This document shows, in pieces, positions 1 to 8,397 of a DNA stretch of 32,034 bases; the first letter of the stretch is position 1; the number at the start of each line of letters is the position of its first letter. A program made the translations under genes and the position numbers. Location: positions 1-32,034 of the forward strand of contig JABSOJ010000018.1 in the NCBI GenBank assembly GCA_013216005.1, in the 5' to 3' direction. The notes beneath the pieces were generated by a model, which saw nothing but the letters and a program-made list of their open reading frames with translations, was not told the DNA's origin and made no database searches. The stretch is from Alteromonadaceae bacterium (GTDB lineage: Bacteria > Pseudomonadota > Gammaproteobacteria > Enterobacterales > Alteromonadaceae).

Positions 1-196
1 ATAGGTTTGAACTCATGTAAATTAATAGAAAACATTGTTGAACTGTAACCCTAATTTAGCCTATATGGTCGGTGCCTAAAAAAGGTATATTAAGTAATTA
101 ATGAATAAGTATTGTTGTAAGGTGAGTAATAGTCGGCAGTAAATTAAATAAGCATTGTGGTATATTTACTTTAATATTTCATATAAGGTGAAGGCT

Positions 197-619
197 ATGA
201 ATATGAGTTTTTTTGAAATTATAAAGTTAGGTCAAAGATATATGAAACTTTGGCCAAATAAAGCAGTATTGATAAATTATTTTGCTGAATACCGTGCGGT
301 ACAAGTCAGTCGATTTGTTTGTCGTTATTTTCCGACCATCGCTATAATAATTTTTATTGTGCAATTGTATTTTGGGTCTTTTTCCATATTGCCACAGGCA
401 TTAATGTATGTAATATTTATATTGAGCATGCCTGTTCAAGCCTTGGTTATGTTAGGTGTTAAAGCGGATAAGTTTTTACCTCCAGCTCTGGCCTCCTGGT
501 ATAAAGAAGGAGTGGCACGTGTGAATGAGAGTGGTGGTGACATTAAACTTTCTCTGCAAAAACCTCGATATTTCGATTTAGCTAATTTACTCAATCTGAC
601 ATACTCAAAAGTCGTATAG
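197..619 (+). CDS. yfbV: YfbV/UPF0208 (DUF412) family inner-membrane protein
   Basis: The protein is about 140 aa and matches the YfbV family from recall: an N-terminal FFEIIKLGQRYMKLWP stretch corresponding to the FFSLFRRGQHYSKTWP region of E. coli YfbV, two hydrophobic segments (roughly residues 45-65 and 70-90), a short P-x-Q turn between membrane segments, and a C-terminal PPALASWYKEG motif (compare PPAILNWFYE). In E. coli, YfbV is an inner-membrane protein reported to help insulate the Ter macrodomain; that role is not shown by this sequence. I chose ATG 197 because AAGGTG lies 6 nt upstream and family members begin close to this residue. An in-frame ATG at 203 is also possible, and an upstream ATG at 155 would add 14 atypical residues. 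It is a stand-alone gene followed by a weak hairpin. Confidence 0.85.
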   Translation: MNMSFFEIIKLGQRYMKLWPNKAVLINYFAEYRAVQVSRFVCRYFPTIAIIIFIVQLYFGSFSILPQALMYVIFILSMPVQALVMLGVKADKFLPPALASWYKEGVARVNESGGDIKLSLQKPRYFDLANLLNLTYSKVV

Positions 620-651
620 TCGTATAACAAATAAATTATAGATGTATACTG

Positions 652-685
652 CCAAAACAAATCACTTTTAAGTTTTTTGTTTTGG
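652..685 (+). terminator. Hairpin after yfbV, possible weak terminator
   Basis: CCAAAACAAA (652-661) pairs perfectly with TTTGTTTTGG (676-685) across a 14-nt loop. No T-run follows the stem, so intrinsic termination would be weak. It could equally be only a processing or 3'-end stabilising structure. Confidence 0.35.
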
Positions 686-724
686 GCGTTAGCTTATCTT
701 TTATAAAGTCATATCTTTTTTCCG

Positions 725-730
725 TATAAT
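725..730 (+). promoter_or_regulatory. Candidate -10 element for the peroxiredoxin gene
   Basis: A perfect TATAAT hexamer lies about 60 bp ahead of the preferred peroxiredoxin start. No convincing TTGACA-like -35 is present at 16-18 bp spacing, so the assignment rests on the -10 alone. Confidence 0.35.
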
Positions 731-790
731 TCGCCATTATATATTAATCGTTACCACCTAATTTTTATGTACTTTTTGAGAAACCAAACT

Positions 791-1345
791 ATGCGGAGTT
801 ATAATTTATATTTTTTTCTGGTTATTTATTTATTAAGTTTTGTTGCATCTGCTACCGATTTAAAAGTAGGAGACTTAGCACCGAACTTTAAACTTCAGGC
901 TACAAATGGTGATTATTACCAATTAAGTGATTATAAAAATAAACAAGTGGTTGTTTTGGCTTGGTATCCTATGGCAAATACTCGGGGTTGCACGATTGAA
1001 TGCCGCTCGTTAGTTAAACATGGTAATTTAATACGAAAATATAATGCCAGTTATTTTATGGCCAGTGTTGATCCACTCGATAAAAATCGTGAATTTGCTA
1101 AAAAGACAGGTGCTGATTTTCCAATGCTCAGTGATCCTAGTAAACAAACCGCTAAAGATTATAATGTGTTAAACTTTTTTAAGGTGGCAAGCCGCACTAC
1201 GTTTTATATTTCAAAACAGGGACGTATCTTAAAGATTGATAAAGATATTAATCCAGAAACTGCCGCACAAGATATTGCAAAAACTTTACAGACACTAAAC
1301 ATCGAACCTAAAAAACATAGAAGAACAAATGGCAAAACCGAATAA
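791..1345 (+). CDS. Secreted/periplasmic peroxiredoxin (AhpC/TSA, Bcp-like)
   Basis: This is a thiol peroxidase of the AhpC/TSA thioredoxin-fold superfamily, which reduces peroxides with a peroxidatic cysteine. From ATG 791 the protein is 184 aa. Residues 1-21 look like a signal peptide (basic start, hydrophobic LYFFLVIYLLSFV core, ASA cleavage site), so it is probably exported. The mature part opens with KVGDLAPNFKL, typical of the family. The active-site segment is GCTIEC, with C67 as likely peroxidatic and C71 as likely resolving cysteine. The gap of three residues is shorter than the CxxxxC of classical E. coli Bcp. An upstream in-frame ATG at 767 would add eight residues before the signal peptide; I prefer 791 because it gives a cleaner signal peptide, but neither start has a good Shine-Dalgarno sequence. 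The 3' end overlaps the next gene by 17 bp, so the two are probably co-transcribed. Confidence 0.85.
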   Translation: MRSYNLYFFLVIYLLSFVASATDLKVGDLAPNFKLQATNGDYYQLSDYKNKQVVVLAWYPMANTRGCTIECRSLVKHGNLIRKYNASYFMASVDPLDKNREFAKKTGADFPMLSDPSKQTAKDYNVLNFFKVASRTTFYISKQGRILKIDKDINPETAAQDIAKTLQTLNIEPKKHRRTNGKTE

Positions 1346-1580
1346 AAAGGGACCAACAAAGACGGTCGATATATTCTGTAAAAGTCGTAACCGTCAACTT
1401 TTTAAATACCGAAAGGGTGGCAAAGGCGCGTTGGTAAAATGCTTTAAAGAGCGAATTAGTCAGGACTTTACCGAAATTCCAGGCACATGTCCCGGATGTG
1501 AAAAAATATTTGCCAGAGATATGCTGATAAAAGGAACACCAGCGTTTAAGATCATTGGCGGAAAGGTATGGTTTAAATAA
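1329..1580 (+). CDS. Small basic zinc-ribbon-like protein, function unknown
   Basis: An 83-aa lysine-rich protein with four cysteines (C17, C38, C54, C57). The last pair forms TCPGCEK, a typical zinc-knuckle half-site, so one zinc ion held by four cysteines is a reasonable prediction. The C-terminal motif ARDMLIKGTPAFKIIGGK looks conserved-family-like, but I cannot attach a named function. The start overlaps the preceding peroxiredoxin gene by 17 bp in a different frame, with AGAAGA just upstream as a weak ribosome-binding site. This implies translational coupling. Positive charge and a zinc ribbon would fit nucleic-acid or ribosome contact; that is inference only. A long antisense reading frame over the same region is treated as a shadow. 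Confidence 0.7.
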   Translation: MAKPNKKGPTKTVDIFCKSRNRQLFKYRKGGKGALVKCFKERISQDFTEIPGTCPGCEKIFARDMLIKGTPAFKIIGGKVWFK

Positions 1581-1690
1581 TTGATACAATACTTTTCAAT
1601 ATGACTTATTTAATAAAAGTAGTTTAAGAAAGGTTATTTAACAATCAGTTAATAAAGGTAGTTAAAATAGAAAGTCAAAAATGTGAAAAA

Positions 1691-1906
1691 ATGAGTAAAT
1701 TTAAAAGAAACTTGAATTCCATCAATGGAAATAAAAATGACGCACCAGTCGAAACAGGTAGAGGTACTGTCAAAGATAACTTCTTAGCGGCGTTAGTAAC
1801 TTCCCGTGTTTTTAAAATGCAAGTGGTAAAAGCGAAGAAAGGAAAAGGAGCTTATAAGAGAAAAGACAAACATAAAGGACGAGAGTCCTATTTAATGGCT
1901 GCTTAG
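1691..1906 (+). CDS. arfA: Alternative ribosome-rescue factor ArfA
   Basis: A 71-aa basic protein. Residues about 27-60 match the ArfA core from recall: VKDN, a short helix ending near VFKMQVVK, then KKGKGAYKRKDKHK, equivalent to E. coli KKGKGSYMRKGKH. ArfA binds ribosomes stalled at the end of non-stop mRNA and recruits release factor 2, as a backup to tmRNA. The N-terminus carries about 16 extra residues relative to E. coli ArfA. In E. coli the arfA mRNA is itself made non-stop by a hairpin cut by RNase III, and a small hairpin occurs at the matching place here (1876-1889). There is no clear Shine-Dalgarno sequence. ATGTGA, a start directly followed by a stop, lies 5 nt upstream of the start codon. 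Confidence 0.85.
   Translation: MSKFKRNLNSINGNKNDAPVETGRGTVKDNFLAALVTSRVFKMQVVKAKKGKGAYKRKDKHKGRESYLMAA
1876..1889 (+). promoter_or_regulatory. Hairpin in the 3' coding end of arfA
   Basis: AGGAC (1876-1880), loop GAGA (a GNRA tetraloop), GTCCT (1885-1889): a perfect 5-bp stem covering codons about 62-67, after the conserved ArfA core and before the stop. It is followed by ATTTAAT. Its position matches the hairpin that truncates arfA mRNA in E. coli, suggesting the same self-limiting control by tmRNA. The stem is short, so the role is inferred from position. Confidence 0.45.
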
Positions 1907-2080
1907 GTTAAAGTTGTTATTAAATAGAACGCTTGTTGGGTATCAAAGTCTTTTCAATAATTTAAATTATAGCGCTTCATTTATCATCTTAAGTTTTTTA
2001 ATAGAAATAGAATAAAGTAAAATTTTTCAGTTAACTATTAACCTCTTCACTTATTCATGCTTTAATAACTGTTAATATTT

Positions 2081-2238
2081 GGCTCTGTTCCATAATACTG
2101 TTGTCCCTCGATGAATCCCCTATTTTTAAAGGGTTAGGCGATAAATTGGTTTTTTAACGAGAATTAGTCACAGAGTCCTAGATATAAGGGTTGAGTTTAA
2201 TTCCATTTGAAGGGACAACAATTATCTACAACAGAGCC
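2081..2238 (+). mobile_element. 158-bp MITE-like element, copy 1, with 8-bp target duplication
   Basis: The ends are GGCTCTGTT and AACAGAGCC. The terminal 28 bases match as an inverted repeat at 22 positions, in two blocks (outer 9 and inner 10, TGTTGTCCCT). It is flanked directly by TAATATTT on both sides (2073-2080 and 2239-2246), a perfect 8-bp target duplication. There is no reading frame of useful length, so it would need a transposase in trans. The reverse complement at 21785-21942 is identical over all 158 bases. End sequence and 8-bp duplication resemble families such as IS6 or IS1595, but I cannot assign one. It fills most of the 359-bp gap between arfA and rmuC; the rest of that gap (1907-2072) is AT-rich with no supported feature. 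Confidence 0.88.
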
Positions 2239-2265
2239 TAATATTTACAGTGTCGGTGGTTATTA

Positions 2266-3702
2266 ATGACTTTTTCGTTTGAAACAATAACATTATTGCA
2301 AGTTAGTCTGGCAATTTCTGTATTGCTTTTTATCTTGTTATTTATTAATTTTTTACGAATTAAAGCAATGCTTAACGCAAATGTGGAACAAACAGCGCAA
2401 AGTCAAAAACTATTAGAAAAGTATTCACTTGCTACTGAGTTGAACGAGAAATATCAACAACAGCTACAGCAGACATTAACGCTTAATCATCAACAAGTTA
2501 TTGGGCAACAAGGCGAGTTGAAAATGTATTTTGAGCAACAAATCGCTGATTTGAAAATTAAAACTTTACGCCAGAACTCGGAACAAACCAGTCAGCAAGA
2601 TGATAAATTCCATCGTTTTTCTCAAAAATTAACGGAAGTTTTACATGAGCATAAAGCACAGTTTAATCAAAATCAGCTAAAGTCAGTTGATCAATTAGTT
2701 GAACACCTTAATAAAAGCACCCAGGCGAGCCGTGAAGAACTATCTAAAGCTTTAATTGTTAACAGTGAAACTTTGAGTAAGCGTTTCGATGCTTTAACTA
2801 CTGCTACGGATGAAAGGTTAAAAGATATCAGCGGGCAAGTTGAGAAGCGTCTCGCTGATGGTTTTGATAAAACCACTAAGACATTTAATGATATATTACA
2901 GCGTTTGGCGCTGATTGATGATGCACAGAAAAAAATAACAGAGTTGTCGACCAATGTGGTGAGTTTGCAGGAAATTCTGGCCGATAAACGTTCTCGTGGT
3001 GCTTTTGGCGAGGTGCAGTTAAATGCATTGATACGGAATGTATTACCTGAACAGCACTTCTCTTTGCAGCATACGTTATCTAACGGTAAAATTGCCGATT
3101 GTGTTTTATTTTTGCCCAAACCTACGGGTAATGTCGTTATCGATTCTAAATTTCCTTTAGAAAGCTACCGTAAAATGACGGATACTCATTTAGGTGATAT
3201 GGACCGTAAAGCTGCGGAACGCCAATTTAAAGTCGATATTAAAAAACACATCAAGGATATCAGTGATAAATATCTTATTGATCAGGAAACGGCTGACGGC
3301 GCACTTATGTTTATTCCAGCTGAAGCTGTGTTTGCTGAAATTCATGCACATCACAGTGATTTGGTTGATTTTGCGAATAAAAAACGTGTTTGGATCGCAT
3401 CGCCCACTACCTTAATGGCTATTTTAACGACAGCGCGTTCAGTATTAAAAGACGAAGCAACCAGGCAGCAAGTTCATGTTATACAAGCGCATTTGTCTGA
3501 TTTAGCCCAAGATTTCAATCGTTTTCGTGGCAGGTTTGAAAACTTGGCAAAACACATAGATCAAGCTGCTAATGATGTGAAGCAAATCAATACTTCAGCA
3601 CAAAAAATTAGCCATCGTTTTGAAAAGATTGAACAGGTGGAATTAGATGAAGCTAAGGTTGATAAACCAAAGCCTAACAATTTGTCGCAGCTTGAAGAGT
3701 AA
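2266..3702 (+). CDS. rmuC: RmuC family DNA recombination protein
   Basis: A 478-aa protein with the RmuC plan: an N-terminal membrane segment (about residues 8-28, rich in L, I, V and F), a long glutamine-rich coiled coil (about 35-240), then the RmuC domain (about 240-440). The domain carries RSRGAFGEVQLNAL, IADCVLFLP and VVIDSKFPLE, which fit the restriction-endonuclease-like fold of the family. E. coli RmuC is 475 aa and limits inversion between short inverted repeats; its biochemical activity is not settled. ATG 2266 is supported by GGTGG 8-12 nt upstream and by the membrane segment starting immediately. The MITE ends 27 bp before the start, so any promoter beyond it has been displaced. 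The gene converges on dapD with hairpins between them. Confidence 0.92.
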   Translation: MTFSFETITLLQVSLAISVLLFILLFINFLRIKAMLNANVEQTAQSQKLLEKYSLATELNEKYQQQLQQTLTLNHQQVIGQQGELKMYFEQQIADLKIKTLRQNSEQTSQQDDKFHRFSQKLTEVLHEHKAQFNQNQLKSVDQLVEHLNKSTQASREELSKALIVNSETLSKRFDALTTATDERLKDISGQVEKRLADGFDKTTKTFNDILQRLALIDDAQKKITELSTNVVSLQEILADKRSRGAFGEVQLNALIRNVLPEQHFSLQHTLSNGKIADCVLFLPKPTGNVVIDSKFPLESYRKMTDTHLGDMDRKAAERQFKVDIKKHIKDISDKYLIDQETADGALMFIPAEAVFAEIHAHHSDLVDFANKKRVWIASPTTLMAILTTARSVLKDEATRQQVHVIQAHLSDLAQDFNRFRGRFENLAKHIDQAANDVKQINTSAQKISHRFEKIEQVELDEAKVDKPKPNNLSQLEE

Positions 3703-3710
3703 AGAGAACA

Positions 3711-3745
3711 ATACCAATCGAGAGAATCTAATCGATTGGTATTTT
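3711..3745 (+). terminator. Intrinsic terminator downstream of rmuC
   Basis: ATACCAATCG (3711-3720) pairs perfectly with CGATTGGTAT (3733-3742) across a 12-nt loop and runs into TTTT. It begins 9 bp after the rmuC stop. Read on the minus strand it is followed by TGTTCTCTTT, so it could also act late for dapD. Confidence 0.75.
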
Positions 3746-3790
3746 CCAAGCTGATATTTCTTAAGTTGAATGTTTAGCCAGCTTGGTTTT
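3746..3790. terminator. Second hairpin between convergent rmuC and dapD
   Basis: CCAAGCTG (3746-3753) pairs with CAGCTTGG (3779-3786) over a 25-nt loop and is followed by TTTT on the + strand. It probably acts as a backup terminator between the convergent genes. The large loop lowers confidence. Confidence 0.5.
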
Positions 3791-3813
3791 GTATTGGTAT
3801 TGGTATAATACTG

Positions 3814-4644
3814 TTATTCTTCACTAATTGAACGCAATAAAGCATTAATGCCAACTTTAGCACGTGTTTTGGCATCTACTTTTTTAACGATAATTGCGGC
3901 ATATAAACTATGGGTGCCACATTTAGAAGGTAAGTTACCTGCGACAACCACTGAGCCAGCGGGAACACGACCATAATGGATTTCACCCGTTTCACGGTCA
4001 TAAATACGCGTGCTCTGGCTAATATAAACGCCCATTGAAATCACAGCACCTTTTTCAATAATAACACCTTCAACAATTTCAGATCGAGCGCCAATAAAGC
4101 AGTCATCTTCAATAATAGTTGGATTAGCCTGTAGTGGCTCTAAAACGCCACCTATGCCCACGCCGCCTGACAAATGTACATTTTTACCTATTTGAGCACA
4201 TGAGCCTACAGTTGCCCAAGTATCAACCATACAACCTTCATCAACGTAGGCACCAATATTCACATAACTTGGCATTACTACAACATTTTTGCCAATGAAA
4301 CACCCTGTTCTAACGGTAGCTGGAGGAACGATGCGAACGCCATCAGCAGCAAACATTTCTTCAGTATATTGACTATATTTCAGTGGTACTTTGTCGTAAA
4401 ATTTACTTTCTGCGCCTTCGATAACTTCGTTCTCCCAAATACGAAAAGAGAGAAGAACCGCTTTTTTGATCCATTGATGAACCACCCATTCACCCGCAAT
4501 TTCTTCTGCAACTCTGGCCGAACCATTGTTTAATTTAGCTAACGTCTTTAAAACAGCATCCTTAACGTCTTCAGTTACAGTTTTTGGTGTGATATTAATG
4601 CGATCTTCAAATGCTTGTTCTATGATTTTTTGTAACTCAGTCAT
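3814..4644 (-). CDS. dapD: 2,3,4,5-tetrahydropyridine-2,6-dicarboxylate N-succinyltransferase
   Basis: The enzyme transfers succinyl from succinyl-CoA to tetrahydrodipicolinate in the succinylase branch of lysine and diaminopimelate synthesis, in the cytoplasm. The protein is 276 aa (E. coli 274). An N-terminal helical part (about 1-100) contains the family block [16 protein letters not shown]. It is followed by a left-handed beta-helix of hexapeptide repeats, including [20 protein letters not shown] and [13 protein letters not shown], then [15 protein letters not shown]. The start ATG has AGGA 7-10 nt upstream on the minus strand. It lies 47 bp downstream of glnD in the same direction, and the glnD-dapD pairing is common in gammaproteobacteria. 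Confidence 0.97.
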   Translation of the reverse strand: MTELQKIIEQAFEDRINITPKTVTEDVKDAVLKTLAKLNNGSARVAEEIAGEWVVHQWIKKAVLLSFRIWENEVIEGAESKFYDKVPLKYSQYTEEMFAADGVRIVPPATVRTGCFIGKNVVVMPSYVNIGAYVDEGCMVDTWATVGSCAQIGKNVHLSGGVGIGGVLEPLQANPTIIEDDCFIGARSEIVEGVIIEKGAVISMGVYISQSTRIYDRETGEIHYGRVPAGSVVVAGNLPSKCGTHSLYAAIIVKKVDAKTRAKVGINALLRSISEE

Positions 4645-4691
4645 TAATTTTCCTATTTAATTTTTTGTAATTTAAAATGTTGTAAAAATTG

Positions 4692-7334
4692 TTAATTACT
4701 TTTGTTTGATAATTTTTCAATTAAAAGTTGCTGTTCCTGTGCTGTTAATGCTTTGTTCTCAGCATTTGAAACCGTGAACACGTCTTCTGCTTTTTCGCCA
4801 AAGGTAGTAATTTTTGCAGAATGGATAGTGATTTTGCAATCTTGAAATACCTGAGCAAAATGAGCTAATAAACCAGGGTGATCTAAAGCTACAATTTCTA
4901 ATAACGAACTTCTCTTGGTTTGTGTTTCAATAAAAGTTACCTGAGTGGGTATTTTAAATTGTTGTAGTTTTTTCGTTATTGGCTTAATGTTAATTTCTCT
5001 GAACTTTTCTTTAGACAGGGCTCTTGAAATAGACTTAGCAATGTCTAAAGCCCGTGAATTTTCTTCTACGGGTCTACCTTTTTGATCTAATACGACAAAA
5101 GTATTGATGGTATAACCCGTTTTACTGGTTATTATTTTTGCGTCATGAATCGATAGTTTTTTATTATTGAGCGAATTTACCGTAGAGGCAAAAATTTTGG
5201 AACGATCTTTTGTATAGACAAAAACTTCTGTGCCACCGCGATAAGGTTTAGGACTAATTAAAATTAGGGGGGTTTTTTTATCGTGGTTGAGTATATTTTT
5301 GCAATGCCAGGCTATTTGCTCTGGAGAGTAACGTAAAAAGTAATCTGCTTTAAACTCAGTCCATAAATTGGATAAATCAGCTTTATTAATATCTGATTCG
5401 TCAAGTAACTCAATTGCCTGTTGTTGGTTTTCTCTTATTTTTGAACGTAAATCTACCTGTTTTTCCAATCCTCGACGAAAAGCTCGTTTAGTGTTGAAGT
5501 ATAATTCTTCCAGTAAATTTGCTTTCCAGCTATTCCACAAAGTTTCATTGGTTGCCCGCATATCGGCAACCGTCAGGCAGTATAAAAAGTCCAGATGAGC
5601 TTCATCCCGTACTATTCCTGCAAATTTTTTGATAACCTCTTCGTCAGATATATCTCGACGTTGTGCAGTGACCGACATTAATAAATGTTTCTCTACCAAC
5701 CAAGATATCATCCGTGCATCATGTTTGTTTATTTTATGAGCTTCACTAAAGCTTAATGCATCAATTGCACCTAATTTTGCGTGATCACCACCACGTCCTT
5801 TGGCAATGTCATGAAATATACCCGCTAGGTAAAGTACTTCAGGTTTTCTTATACGTTGTACTATTTTACTGCACAGAGGAAACTCATGGTTATGCTCAGT
5901 TTGACTGAAGCGGTAGAGGTTTTTGATTAATCTGAAACTATGCTCATCGACAGAATAAGCATGAAATAAATCAAATTGCATTTGGCCGACAATAGAACGC
6001 CATTCTGGCAAATAAGCACCTAAAATACTGTATCGATGCAATAATGTGAACGCAAGGCCTAAACCACGCGGGTGTTTGATAATATCGATAAATATGCGGC
6101 GAGATTCAGCATAATCATTTAAACCTGAAATCAGTCTACGACGAGCATTTCTCAATAGTCTCAGAGTATCTGGGTGTAAGCCTTTGATTACCGGGTTTTG
6201 TGCAATAACTAAAAACATTTCCATTATTTTAGTTGAACGCATGAATATTCGACTGTCACTGGGTTTTATTAAACCATCAACAAGGATGAAGTCGTCGTTA
6301 ATTGGTTTAACTTCCCTGTCTGCGCCTTTTTTTAAAATAGCATGATCAAAATGTTGCAATAACATGGTGTTTAACTCAGCAACCCGGGCAATAATACGAA
6401 AGAAACGTTTCATCATTCTTTCTATTGCCAGTTTTCCTTCATCACCGAAACCCATTAATTTGGCAACGTCACCCTGATAATCGAAGAGTAGGCGGTTTTC
6501 ATTACGTCCGGAAATAATATGCAAAGCAAAGCGCATTCGCCATAGGTAATCTTCACACTCCTGCAATTCAAAGAATTCATTTTGGGTTAAATATTTATGC
6601 TCAACTAATTCTTCAAGCGAGTCAGCTGCAAAGTGCCGTTTGGCAACCCAGCCAATAGTTTGAATGTCGCGCAAACCGCCGGGATTTGATTTTAAATTTG
6701 GCTCTAGTGTGTAAGCTGCACCGTGATAAACCTGATGACGTTTTATTTGCTCTTCCCGTTTGGCAATAAAAAACTTTTCAGACGTCCAGAATATATCTTC
6801 GTTTAATAGTGGTTGTAAATGATGAGTTAGGGAATCATTGCCACAAATTTGACGCATTTCCATTAAATTGGTCGCGACAGTAACATCATTGACTGCTTGT
6901 TTTAAGCATTCTTTAATACTTCTGACACTATGACCTATATCAAGTTTGACATCCCAGAGCTGGGTGATAAATGCTGATATTTTTTCTTCAATTATCGTAT
7001 CGGTTGTTTCTTGGGTAAGTAATAAAATATCAACATCGGAATGAGGATGAAGTTCAGCCCGACCATAACCACCAACTGCAATTAAGCTGATTTGATATTC
7101 ATCCAGACTATGCTGGCACCATAATTTTATCAGAATTTGATCAACGAAATGTGCACGGGTAGCTACAAGCGTAGCAGAGTCAGCTGTTGAGAATAGTTCT
7201 TTAAGCCACTCAGTAAATGATTGGGTTAACTCGCAAATTTCTGAACTACTTAATGGTTCGGCGGTAATAGCCAGTTTGGCAGTTAAATGCTCAGGTACTA
7301 TTAACTTCTCAGGCACTATCGTTTGTGAATCCAA
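4692..7334 (-). CDS. glnD: Bifunctional PII uridylyltransferase/uridylyl-removing enzyme GlnD
   Basis: GlnD senses glutamine and adds or removes UMP on PII proteins, controlling glutamine synthetase activity and nitrogen gene expression. The protein is 880 aa (E. coli 890). The nucleotidyltransferase motif [19 protein letters not shown] is at about residues 88-106, with D100 and D102 as metal ligands. NPGGLRD at 217-223 is conserved. The HD hydrolase motif is [14 protein letters not shown] at about 505-518, and two ACT domains follow at about 700-880 (the second begins near [14 protein letters not shown]). Translation starts at TTG (7334): an in-frame stop lies upstream and no ATG is available. 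AGAAG upstream may serve as the ribosome-binding site. It is between map and dapD on the same strand. Confidence 0.97.
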   Translation of the reverse strand: MDSQTIVPEKLIVPEHLTAKLAITAEPLSSSEICELTQSFTEWLKELFSTADSATLVATRAHFVDQILIKLWCQHSLDEYQISLIAVGGYGRAELHPHSDVDILLLTQETTDTIIEEKISAFITQLWDVKLDIGHSVRSIKECLKQAVNDVTVATNLMEMRQICGNDSLTHHLQPLLNEDIFWTSEKFFIAKREEQIKRHQVYHGAAYTLEPNLKSNPGGLRDIQTIGWVAKRHFAADSLEELVEHKYLTQNEFFELQECEDYLWRMRFALHIISGRNENRLLFDYQGDVAKLMGFGDEGKLAIERMMKRFFRIIARVAELNTMLLQHFDHAILKKGADREVKPINDDFILVDGLIKPSDSRIFMRSTKIMEMFLVIAQNPVIKGLHPDTLRLLRNARRRLISGLNDYAESRRIFIDIIKHPRGLGLAFTLLHRYSILGAYLPEWRSIVGQMQFDLFHAYSVDEHSFRLIKNLYRFSQTEHNHEFPLCSKIVQRIRKPEVLYLAGIFHDIAKGRGGDHAKLGAIDALSFSEAHKINKHDARMISWLVEKHLLMSVTAQRRDISDEEVIKKFAGIVRDEAHLDFLYCLTVADMRATNETLWNSWKANLLEELYFNTKRAFRRGLEKQVDLRSKIRENQQQAIELLDESDINKADLSNLWTEFKADYFLRYSPEQIAWHCKNILNHDKKTPLILISPKPYRGGTEVFVYTKDRSKIFASTVNSLNNKKLSIHDAKIITSKTGYTINTFVVLDQKGRPVEENSRALDIAKSISRALSKEKFREINIKPITKKLQQFKIPTQVTFIETQTKRSSLLEIVALDHPGLLAHFAQVFQDCKITIHSAKITTFGEKAEDVFTVSNAENKALTAQEQQLLIEKLSNKSN

Positions 7335-7469
7335 TTGCTTATCTTCTGTTGGTGATTTTATTTGCCAACATTTTTATTAATATATTTACTAATGTATTAA
7401 TAAAAGCTGACAATGTAAAATTTCAGTGGATGTATAGCTTACGTTATTAGCAAATTTTATTTATAACGA

Positions 7470-8258
7470 TTAGTTATGTAATATTCTTGGAATAGTATCG
7501 TCTTTGCGTAAGGTTAAAATTTCACAGCCTGTTTTGGTTACCACAAGAGTATGTTCCCATTGGGCTGATTTTTTTCCATCAATGGTGTAAACAGTCCAAT
7601 TATCTTCTTTATCTAAAATGGTATTACCACGACCCAGATTGATCATAGGTTCGATGGTAAAGCACATGCCTTCCTGTATTTTGGTTTTGTCATTATTTTT
7701 GTAATGAACAATTTGCGGTTCTTCATGAAATTCGGTGCCAATACCATGACCGCAGTATTCTTTAACAATAGTGTAACGACCTGCTTTTTTGATGAATTTT
7801 TGAATCGTAGCGCCAATTTCACCAAAAGCCACTCCGGGTTTTACTTTTTTTAATGCTAAATATAAGGCTTCTTGTGTCAATCGGCATAAGCGGCTGTCTA
7901 CAGGTGAAACATCTCCAATGAGAAACATTTTACTGGAGTCACCGTGAAAGCCATCTTTGATCACCGTTACATCGATATTTACAATGTCACCGTCACCAAG
8001 CTCAGTATCATCAGGAATACCGTGGCAAACGACATGGTTAATTGAAGTACAGATAGATTTAGGAAAGCCGTGGTAATTGAGTGGTGCTGAAATAGCTTGT
8101 TGAACTTCTTCCGTGTATTTGGCACATATGGCATCTAATTCATTGGTGGTGATACCTGCTTTAACATGTGGTCCAATCATTTCTAAAAGTTCAGCTGCGA
8201 GCTGGCCAGCAACACGCATTTTTTCAATTTCCTGCTGGTTTTTTATTACTATTCCCAT
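7470..8258 (-). CDS. map: Type I methionine aminopeptidase
   Basis: This enzyme removes the initiator methionine from nascent proteins with small second residues. The protein is 262 aa, the usual size for a short bacterial form with no N-terminal zinc finger. Metal and substrate residues are visible: H79 in NHVVCHG, D96 in IVNIDVTV, D107 in HGDSSKMF, the GHGIGTEFHEEP block, the Glu of FTIEPM and the late Glu of WEHTLVVT. The divergent arrangement with rpsB is conserved in enterics, although here another gene lies between them. The gap to glnD is 135 bp and AT-rich, with no strong terminator, so read-through into glnD is possible. Confidence 0.97.
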   Translation of the reverse strand: MGIVIKNQQEIEKMRVAGQLAAELLEMIGPHVKAGITTNELDAICAKYTEEVQQAISAPLNYHGFPKSICTSINHVVCHGIPDDTELGDGDIVNIDVTVIKDGFHGDSSKMFLIGDVSPVDSRLCRLTQEALYLALKKVKPGVAFGEIGATIQKFIKKAGRYTIVKEYCGHGIGTEFHEEPQIVHYKNNDKTKIQEGMCFTIEPMINLGRGNTILDKEDNWTVYTIDGKKSAQWEHTLVVTKTGCEILTLRKDDTIPRILHN

Positions 8259-8397
8259 TTATACCTCAAAGTGTTTGGCTAAATAGCCGTAAAATTTATC
8301 CATATGTTCCTAAACTTAATTTTCAGTTAGTTTAGGGGGTTACTCAAGTTACATGAGTATAGTTAGAAAAGAAGGACTAGGAAATACCTAGCTGTCT

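Noticed and set aside
1-48. Open frame from the window edge to a TAA, possible 3' end of an upstream gene
   Set aside because: Only about 15 residues with no recognisable motif; could be chance in AT-rich DNA.
155-196. Longer yfbV start adding 14 residues
   Set aside because: The added residues do not fit the family and the ribosome-binding sequence AAGGTGAAGG lies downstream, pointing to ATG 197.
1308-1589. 93-aa minus-strand reading frame
   Set aside because: It is wholly antisense to the zinc-ribbon gene and the peroxiredoxin end, with a composition typical of shadow translation and no family motif.
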